This document shows positions 1 to 3,634 of a stretch of DNA of 5,299 nt, in pieces. Both the position numbers and the translations under genes were made by a program. The stretch covers positions 1 to 5,299 of the forward strand of contig DSCZ01000344.1 in the NCBI GenBank assembly GCA_011048855.1, written 5' to 3'. The notes below the pieces were generated by a model, which saw only the letters and a list, made by a program, of their open reading frames with translations, did no database searches and was not told the DNA's origin. Position 1 is the first letter of the stretch. Every line of letters starts with the position of its first letter. Source of the stretch: Desulfobacteraceae bacterium (GTDB taxonomy: Bacteria; Desulfobacterota; DSM-4660; Desulfatiglandales; Desulfatiglandaceae).

Positions 1-118
1 AGCCGTCAATCATGACGGCGTCGTAAAGATTCCAACTGCTGAATTACGCTTCATCCTTCGTCGCTGCAGCGCACTCCCGGTAAGCCTCACTTCTCAGGAT
101 TCGCAAGCCTTGCATATG
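1..118. repeat. Degenerate dispersed palindromic repeat (partial)
   Basis: Positions 2-8 and 13-19 form a perfect 7-bp inverted repeat (GCCGTCA / TGACGGC, 4-nt loop). The stretch that follows contains blocks such as TGACGGCGTCGTAAAG (13-28), a CGCTTCATCCTTCGTC block (47-62) and AGCCTCACTTCTCAGGATTC (83-102). The halves are loosely symmetric: ATCCT at 53-57 mirrors AGGAT at 96-100, and CGCTT at 47-51 mirrors AAGCC at 105-109. From memory this resembles large imperfect palindromes scattered between genes in Desulfobacterota. The expected mirror of TGACGGCGTCGTAAAG is missing on the right, so the copy looks eroded or truncated. The repeat identity is inference; the symmetry is visible. Confidence 0.45.
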
Positions 119-179
119 TGTACATTAAGCACACAACTTGCTTTTCATCTGATGTCGGGTGTGATAGACTTGCATCATT
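119..179 (+). promoter_or_regulatory. Leader region of the sigma-54 activator gene
   Basis: This 61-bp stretch separates the repeat from the ATG at 180. An in-frame TGA at 162-164 means the coding region cannot begin further upstream. No convincing Shine-Dalgarno sequence precedes the ATG; the best purine run is GGG at 157-159, too far away. A weak sigma-70-like pair, TTGCTT at 138-143 and TGATAG at 162-167 with an 18-bp spacer, could drive a transcript with a very short leader. No properly spaced -24/-12 element was found, so autoregulation through sigma-54 is not supported here. Confidence 0.25.
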
Positions 180-1544
180 ATGATACAGATAATCTGCGTA
201 GACAAAGGACAGGATCTTTACAGGCAGCTCACAAGGGTTTTTCCAGCGCCTTCCACGAAAATATCCCTTGAACGCAGTATCGACAGGGTGGTCGAGCGCT
301 TCGAAGCCGAAGCATTCGATGTGCTGGTCCTTTCAAGCTCCGCTGCAAAAGGCGGAAGAGGAATCGATGGAATCGAACTTCTAGAAATCATCGTTGAAAA
401 ATGTCCCGCGACCCAGATCATTTTCCTTGCCTTTCCAAAAGAGATACGCCTTGCAATTTCGGCTCTCAGGGCGGGAACCTATCATTACGCTAAACTGCCA
501 ATCGGCGACGATGAACTGCGGCTTTTGATCGAAACGGCACTCGAACGAAGGCCTTCCTACGGACCTAATCTTTTGCTTAAAAAGGAACTGAGAGAAACAA
601 GCTTCGAACAAATGGTTGGAGGGTCGTCCTCGATCCGGGCCGTATACCGCCAGGTGCGGCAGGCGGCCTCAACAGATATACCGGTGCTGCTCACCGGGGA
701 AACCGGCACCGGTAAAGACCTGGTTGCGCAGGCCATCCACCAGTTGAGCTCAAGAAGCGACAAACCTTTCCTCCCTGTCCACCTGGCCTCGCTGCCCGAC
801 GACCTGGTGGCCAGCGAACTCTTCGGGCACGAAAAAGGGGCATTCACCGGGGCCATGACCCGCTTTGCAGGATGCTTCGAACAGGTCGCGGGAGGCACTA
901 TTTTTCTTGATGAAATAGGCACGATCGACGACCGAATCCAGGTCAGCCTGCTACGGCTTCTCGAAACGAAAACGTTTCATAGAATCGGGGGCACTTCCCC
1001 GATAGAAGCCGATTTCAGGCTCATCGCGGCCACCAACGAAAACCTTACCGCGGCCGTAAAACAGGGCTCCTTCAGGGAAGATCTGTACTACAGGCTGGAA
1101 GTCTTCATGATCTCCATCCCTCCTGTCAGGGAACGTCATGGCGACGTTGCGCTGCTGGTGAGCCATTTTTTGAAACGCTTCAACACCGCTTACAATAAAA
1201 ATATCGCCGGGATATCACCCGAATGCATCGGTGCGCTGGAATCCTACCCCTGGGCGGGGAACGTCCGCGAGATTAAAAATGTCATTCATCGGGCCGTGGT
1301 CATGTGCGACGGGAGCATACTCATGCCGGAGCACCTTCCGGAACGGATCCGCTCCGGAACCAAAGAGAGTCAGGAAATAACGATCTCCATCGGTACCACG
1401 CTCCAGGATTGCGAAAAACGGATGATCATTCATACCCTGAAATTCACGGGCGGCAACAGGCGACGTGCTGCCCAGGTTCTGGGGATAAGCAGGCGGGCTC
1501 TTTACAACAAGCTGGAACGGTATGGAATCGGGAAGCGAAAGTAG
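180..1544 (+). CDS. Sigma-54-dependent activator (NtrC type) with degenerate receiver domain
   Basis: This 454-residue protein has the three-part NtrC layout and would activate sigma-54 RNA polymerase at distant promoters in the cytoplasm. Residues 1-120 are a receiver-like domain. Residues 143-385 are the AAA+ domain, with Walker A GETGTGKD at 173-180, the sigma-54-contacting GAFTGA loop at 220-225, Walker B IFLDEI at 241-246, the FREDLYYRL arginine-finger region at 298-306 and WAGNVRE at 358-364. Residues 408-450 are a Fis-type helix-turn-helix (GGNRRRAAQVLGISRRALY). ATPase and DNA-binding parts look intact. The receiver is odd: the phosphoacceptor Asp position is Ser52 (VLVLS), the acidic pair is Asp8-Lys9, the switch Thr is Ala84, and the conserved Lys sits one residue early (KLP, 105-107). 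Phosphorelay control is therefore doubtful, and no histidine kinase lies in the window. ATG 180 is well supported: an in-frame stop lies just upstream and receiver strand beta-1 starts at once. Target genes are unknown. Confidence 0.93.
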   Translation: MIQIICVDKGQDLYRQLTRVFPAPSTKISLERSIDRVVERFEAEAFDVLVLSSSAAKGGRGIDGIELLEIIVEKCPATQIIFLAFPKEIRLAISALRAGTYHYAKLPIGDDELRLLIETALERRPSYGPNLLLKKELRETSFEQMVGGSSSIRAVYRQVRQAASTDIPVLLTGETGTGKDLVAQAIHQLSSRSDKPFLPVHLASLPDDLVASELFGHEKGAFTGAMTRFAGCFEQVAGGTIFLDEIGTIDDRIQVSLLRLLETKTFHRIGGTSPIEADFRLIAATNENLTAAVKQGSFREDLYYRLEVFMISIPPVRERHGDVALLVSHFLKRFNTAYNKNIAGISPECIGALESYPWAGNVREIKNVIHRAVVMCDGSILMPEHLPERIRSGTKESQEITISIGTTLQDCEKRMIIHTLKFTGGNRRRAAQVLGISRRALYNKLERYGIGKRK

Positions 1545-1575
1545 GAGTCAGCTCTCCCCGACCCTCTTGAAAACC

Positions 1576-1622
1576 AAAAAAAGGCCCGCTGCATTTCTGC
1601 AGCGGGCCAAATGGGTTTTTTT
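1576..1622. terminator. Bidirectional rho-independent terminator between convergent genes
   Basis: A perfect 11-bp GC-rich stem (GGCCCGCTGCA at 1583-1593, TGCAGCGGGCC at 1598-1608) encloses a TTTC loop. On the minus strand the stem is followed at once by seven T (the complement of A 1576-1582), a textbook terminator for the DUF134-DUF5320 operon. On the plus strand the T7 tract (1616-1622) comes after AAATGGG, a weaker but plausible terminator for the sigma-54 activator gene. The plus-strand T tract overlaps the stop codon of the DUF5320 gene at 1621-1623, so the layout is very compact. Confidence 0.88.
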
Positions 1623-1974
1623 ATTTCTCTGGATTCTTTTCAAGCTCCTGCATGCGCTGGTTTATATCATCCAGTGCGCCTCGCAGCGATTCGGCTTCGT
1701 TCCTGAGCATCTCAAGCTCGGAGCCCTGGTCGGCAGGTCCGTAGCCCCATGCATATCCCGGAGCCGCGGTTCCGTATACCGGCGGGCGAGCGGCGAATCC
1801 AAAACCTCTGCCGCCCCCGGCCCAACCACGACCGAAACCACGTCCTCGACCATAGCCGAAACCTCCACCAAAACCTCTTCGGAAGGCGCCACCGTATCCC
1901 GGCGCACAATATCCCCTGCCTCTTCCCGTCATCGGACCATATCCAGCAGGCCCTGTTCCATCAAATCCAGGCAT
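1621..1974 (-). CDS. DUF5320 family Gly/Arg-rich small protein
   Basis: The predicted protein has 117 residues. It opens with MPGFDGTGPAGYGPMTGRGRGYC, the usual start of DUF5320 proteins, which are common in anaerobic bacteria and archaea and have no established function. Residues 20-80 are low-complexity, rich in Gly, Arg, Tyr and Phe (RGFGGGFGYGRGRGFGRG around 33-50), with a single Cys at 23, and are likely disordered. Residues 84-113 are charged with heptad-like Leu/Met spacing (LEMLRNEAESLRGALDDI from 87), suggesting a short coiled coil for self-association. No signal peptide or membrane segment is seen. It is the second gene of a pair with the DUF134 gene, 11 bp downstream of it, and ends at a strong terminator. 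In other genomes such proteins often neighbour NifX/NifB-like and Mrp-type ATPase genes (recalled knowledge), but none is present here. The Gly/Arg pattern could suit RNA or surface binding; this is speculation. Confidence 0.85.
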   Translation of the reverse strand: MPGFDGTGPAGYGPMTGRGRGYCAPGYGGAFRRGFGGGFGYGRGRGFGRGWAGGGRGFGFAARPPVYGTAAPGYAWGYGPADQGSELEMLRNEAESLRGALDDINQRMQELEKNPEK

Positions 1975-1979
1975 GACAA

Positions 1980-1987
1980 ACCTCCTT
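1980..1987 (-). promoter_or_regulatory. Ribosome binding site of the DUF5320 gene, overlapping the upstream stop
   Basis: Read on the minus strand this is AAGGAGGT, a near-perfect Shine-Dalgarno sequence 5 nt before the ATG (1974-1972). The TAA stop of the DUF134 gene (1988-1986) overlaps its first bases. Ribosomes finishing DUF134 therefore arrive on the start site of the next gene, which points to coupled translation and fixes the start. Confidence 0.88.
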
Positions 1988-2333
1988 ATATCTTAAAATG
2001 TTTTCCCCAGCGCCGTCCATGCCGACCTCTCGGGCCAGGTGCCGGTGTTTCAAAACTACCGCCTTCAATGCGCAGGAACTTGCCCAGAACCAGGGCTTCC
2101 GCCACTGTGCGCCTTGCAGCCGACAGGATTCTGCCGTAAGTCTGGCGGGAAACATCCATGCAACCCGCCGCCCGCTCCTGGTCAAGGCCCTCGAAATCAC
2201 TCAGCCTCAGGGCCTCGAAGCCCTCAACGGGCAAAACAACTTCCTGCCTGCCCCACGGAGGCAGGCGGTTAGGGATGAATCCTTCGATCACCGGTCGTTC
2301 GCTGACCCTGCGAAGCTTCGGGGGTCGTGGCAT
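1986..2333 (-). CDS. DUF134 (UPF0251) family helix-turn-helix protein
   Basis: This 115-residue protein begins MPRPPKLRRVSERP and contains VEGFEALRLSDFEGLDQERA (36-55), VSRQTYGRILSAARRTVAEA (61-80) and GKFLRIEGG (84-92), the signature blocks of DUF134. The middle third (about 38-82) resembles a sigma-70 region 4-like helix-turn-helix, so it is probably a DNA-binding regulator in the cytoplasm. The C-terminal tail (97-115) is short and rich in Arg, Lys and His. As I recall the family, position 7 and often position 11 are Cys; here they are Leu7 and Ser11, and the only Cys is at 58. Any metal or redox sensing through those Cys would be lost. It is the first gene of a two-gene operon with DUF5320, has its own promoter and a perfect AGGAGG ribosome binding site. 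Autoregulation is plausible but unproven. Confidence 0.9.
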   Translation of the reverse strand: MPRPPKLRRVSERPVIEGFIPNRLPPWGRQEVVLPVEGFEALRLSDFEGLDQERAAGCMDVSRQTYGRILSAARRTVAEALVLGKFLRIEGGSFETPAPGPRGRHGRRWGKHFKI

Positions 2334-2338
2334 TGCGG

Positions 2339-2344
2339 CCTCCT
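2339..2344 (-). promoter_or_regulatory. Ribosome binding site of the DUF134 gene
   Basis: On the minus strand this reads AGGAGG, a consensus Shine-Dalgarno sequence with 5 nt (CCGCA) before the ATG at 2333-2331. It settles the start codon, which also matches the conserved MPRP opening of the family. Confidence 0.9.
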
Positions 2345-2355
2345 TTTTTGGTCTG

Positions 2356-2391
2356 TTGACAATAATATAAGGGTTTCAACCGGAGTGTCAA
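2356..2391. promoter_or_regulatory. Possible operator: TTGACA / TGTCAA inverted pair spanning the promoter
   Basis: TTGACA at 2356-2361 and TGTCAA at 2386-2391 form a perfect 6-bp inverted pair separated by 24 bp. One half is the -35 box and the other falls near the expected transcription start. A second, looser pair, GTTGA (2355-2359) and TCAAC (2376-2380), lies inside it. Such symmetry around a promoter of a gene for a helix-turn-helix protein could be a binding site for that protein. Six-bp arms also occur by chance, so this is tentative. Confidence 0.3.
2362..2391 (-). promoter_or_regulatory. Sigma-70-type promoter of the DUF134-DUF5320 operon
   Basis: On the minus strand a perfect -35 box TTGACA (2391-2386) is followed by two overlapping -10 candidates: TATATT (2369-2364, 16-bp spacer) and TATTAT (2367-2362, 18-bp spacer), each one mismatch from TATAAT. 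Transcription would start roughly at 2355-2358, giving a leader of about 20-25 nt that contains the AGGAGG site. No other promoter of similar quality was seen in the gap. Confidence 0.75.
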
Positions 2392-2535
2392 GCTTGTTGT
2401 GGTCTCAGGCTCAAAATTTTTTCTCAGATTTTAAAAACAATGAACTCCTGGACTTAATATAGTCGTATGATCATTTACGGCATTCGAACACCATCATGCG
2501 ATCCGGGTGGCAAAGCCGAGAAAATCTGGTTATGT
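2392..2535. other. Intergenic stretch with no recognised feature
   Basis: The first part (about 2411-2445) is rich in A and T (an AAAATTTTTT run, then GATTTTAAAAA). The rest is of mixed composition, with only a short self-complementary ATGATCAT at 2467-2474 and GGCAAAGCC at 2510-2518. No open reading frame with a ribosome binding site, no tRNA-like fold and no convincing riboswitch was found. Together with the repeats up to 2765 it separates the end of the panP-nudC transcript from the DUF134 promoter. Confidence 0.5.
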
Positions 2536-2568
2536 GTTATTGGTTATCTAGTTCCATTAACCAATAAC
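2536..2568. repeat. AT-rich perfect 11-bp inverted repeat
   Basis: GTTATTGGTTA (2536-2546) and TAACCAATAAC (2558-2568) are exact reverse complements around an 11-nt loop. No T tract follows on either strand, so it is a poor terminator. Related AT-rich text (CAATTCACGATTAACGGATAAC, 2721-2742) lies on the other side of the hexamer palindrome, so the two could be the outer edges of one composite repeat element covering about 2530-2750. Confidence 0.7.
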
Positions 2569-2603
2569 TGATGGTTTCGTAAGAAGTCAAAATAATCATG
2601 TCC

Positions 2604-2692
2604 CTCGGGGTCGCGGTCGCTATCGGCATCGGTATCGGACGTTGATCGGCGGCCTTTTCGACCCCGATACCGATCCCGACCCCGACGCCGAG
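2604..2692. repeat. Hexanucleotide-unit palindrome (large imperfect stem-loop)
   Basis: Positions 2660-2689 are five tandem hexamers of the form GAYNCC (GACCCC, GATACC, GATCCC, GACCCC, GACGCC). Positions 2607-2636 are five hexamers of the inverted form (GGGGTC, GCGGTC, GCTATC, GGCATC, GGTATC). The arms pair: an exact 11 bp (2628-2638 with 2664-2674) next to a 25-nt loop, then a longer imperfect outer stem ending with CTCGG (2604-2608) against CCGAG (2688-2692). The left arm is 35 nt and the right 29 nt, so one hexamer is unpaired. Located just past nudC, the stem could act as a transcript end or 3' stabiliser. From memory, similar hexamer palindromes are spread through some delta-proteobacterial genomes. 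Confidence 0.8.
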
Positions 2693-2765
2693 AGAAGAAG
2701 GGATAGCGATTGCTTAATAACAATTCACGATTAACGGATAACAAAGAACAACCTTTTCCGCCAAC
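2693..2765. other. AT-rich tail between the palindrome and the nudC stop
   Basis: This contains the AT-rich tract 2713-2752, similar in style to the sequence around 2530-2570. No classical GC-stem plus T-run terminator was found directly after the nudC stop on the minus strand. If the panP-nudC transcript ends here, the hexamer palindrome is the best structural candidate. Confidence 0.35.
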
Positions 2766-3605
2766 TCAGGAATTTTTGGAAATTCTGCTCTCAACAAACC
2801 AGTCGATAAGCCGGCGGGCGATGCTGACCTTTTCGGGGATTTCAGGCAGATTGTCAGCCGAAAACCATCCAGCTTCGAGGATTTCAACCCGATCCTCCTT
2901 GATTTCTCCGCTCCGGTATTCAGCGGTGAAACCAATCATGAGCGAATGCGGAAACGGCCATTGCTGGCTTGCAAAGTACTCGATATTGCAGACCTCGATG
3001 CCGACTTCCTCGGCCACCTCGCGCTCGATGCATTCCTCCAGGGTTTCGCCACATTCGACGTATCCGGCAAGCACACTGAACATGCCTGTTTTTCGAAACC
3101 TGGCACCTCTTGCAAGAAGAATCCTGTCCTCTTTCACTATTGCCACGATAACAGCAGGAGATATTCTCGGAAACTGCAGCAAACCGCAGCTTGGGCATAT
3201 TTTGGCCCGTTCAAAGCTGCTCTGCTCGTTCAGCGCACCGCATGCTCCGCAAAACCTGTGGGTACGATCCCACGTAACAAGCTGGCTCGCAATGCCGGCT
3301 ATCCGGAAAAAATCTTCTCCGTATTCGGCAAAAAGGCGCCTTAAGCCGACAAACGTCATCCCGTCGGGAATAGAAAAAAGGTCCCCCGCTTCAACCGAGT
3401 AGCATGGGGAACCATCCAGGCTTCCTAAAAATTGGACCCTTGCACCGGCTTCGAGACCCAGTTCATCCGGTCTGGAGACGAAAGGAACGGGTAACGGTTC
3501 GGTGTTCCGGCACACAAGCAGTTTCCCGTTTTTCAGAACAAACCACCATCCGAAACCCTGAAATTCAGTGGAAGGAACAGACGACGGCTCGAAAACCGTT
3601 TTCAT
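2766..3605 (-). CDS. nudC: NAD(H) pyrophosphatase NudC (zinc-ribbon Nudix hydrolase)
   Basis: This 279-residue protein matches the NudC layout and is slightly longer than the E. coli enzyme (257, from memory). Residues 1-110 are the variable N-terminal domain. Residues 119-140 are a zinc ribbon (Cys119, Cys122, Cys137, Cys140). The Nudix domain follows, with a complete GX5EX7REUXEEXGU box at 181-203 (catalytic Glu196, Glu199, Glu200). The NudC-specific motif is SQQWPFPHS at 213-221; the usual form is SQPWPFP, so one Pro is Gln. NudC cleaves NADH/NAD+ to NMN(H) and AMP in the cytoplasm and removes 5' NAD caps from RNA, using divalent metal ions. All catalytic and zinc residues are present, so it should be active. 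It lies 29 bp downstream of panP on the same strand and is probably co-transcribed. GGAG (3616-3613) eight nt before the ATG supports the start. Confidence 0.95.
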   Translation of the reverse strand: MKTVFEPSSVPSTEFQGFGWWFVLKNGKLLVCRNTEPLPVPFVSRPDELGLEAGARVQFLGSLDGSPCYSVEAGDLFSIPDGMTFVGLRRLFAEYGEDFFRIAGIASQLVTWDRTHRFCGACGALNEQSSFERAKICPSCGLLQFPRISPAVIVAIVKEDRILLARGARFRKTGMFSVLAGYVECGETLEECIEREVAEEVGIEVCNIEYFASQQWPFPHSLMIGFTAEYRSGEIKEDRVEILEAGWFSADNLPEIPEKVSIARRLIDWFVESRISKNS

Positions 3606-3612
3606 TTCAAAT

Positions 3613-3616
3613 CTCC
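3613..3616 (-). promoter_or_regulatory. Ribosome binding site of nudC
   Basis: The minus strand reads CGGAGATTTGAAATG, giving GGAG eight nt before the ATG at 3605-3603. It lies within the 29-bp gap after the panP stop, which leaves little room for a separate promoter. Confidence 0.6.
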
Positions 3617-3634
3617 GATTCTGCTTTTATCTTA

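Noticed and set aside
110..180. Sigma-54 (-24/-12) promoter upstream of the activator, suggested by TTGCAT at 170-175 and GGG at 157-159
   Set aside because: The GG-to-GC spacing is 12-13 bp instead of the required 10 bp, and the -12 element would nearly touch the start codon.
1522..2139. Plus-strand 205-residue open frame across the terminator and the DUF5320/DUF134 genes
   Set aside because: It runs through a strong terminator hairpin and antisense to two recognised genes; its Ser/Thr/Arg-rich product is low-complexity shadow sequence.
2440..2530. Possible riboswitch, because GGTGGCAAAGCCGAG (2506-2520) recalls the GCAAAGCC part of cyclic-di-GMP aptamers
   Set aside because: The other conserved segments and stems of that aptamer are absent, and no plus-strand gene follows.
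2536..2568. The AT-rich inverted repeat as a rho-independent terminator
   Set aside because: The stem is mostly A-T pairs and no T run follows it on either strand.
2544..2744. Minus-strand 66-residue reading frame with Arg/Asp/Ser-rich repeats (DTDADSDRD)
   Set aside because: The amino acid pattern is simply the hexamer palindrome read as codons; there is no ribosome binding site and the frame crosses both arms and the AT-rich borders.
2710..3402. Plus-strand 230-residue open frame opposite nudC
   Set aside because: It lies antisense to a complete, motif-rich NudC gene and shows no recognisable domain or ribosome binding site; it is a shadow frame.
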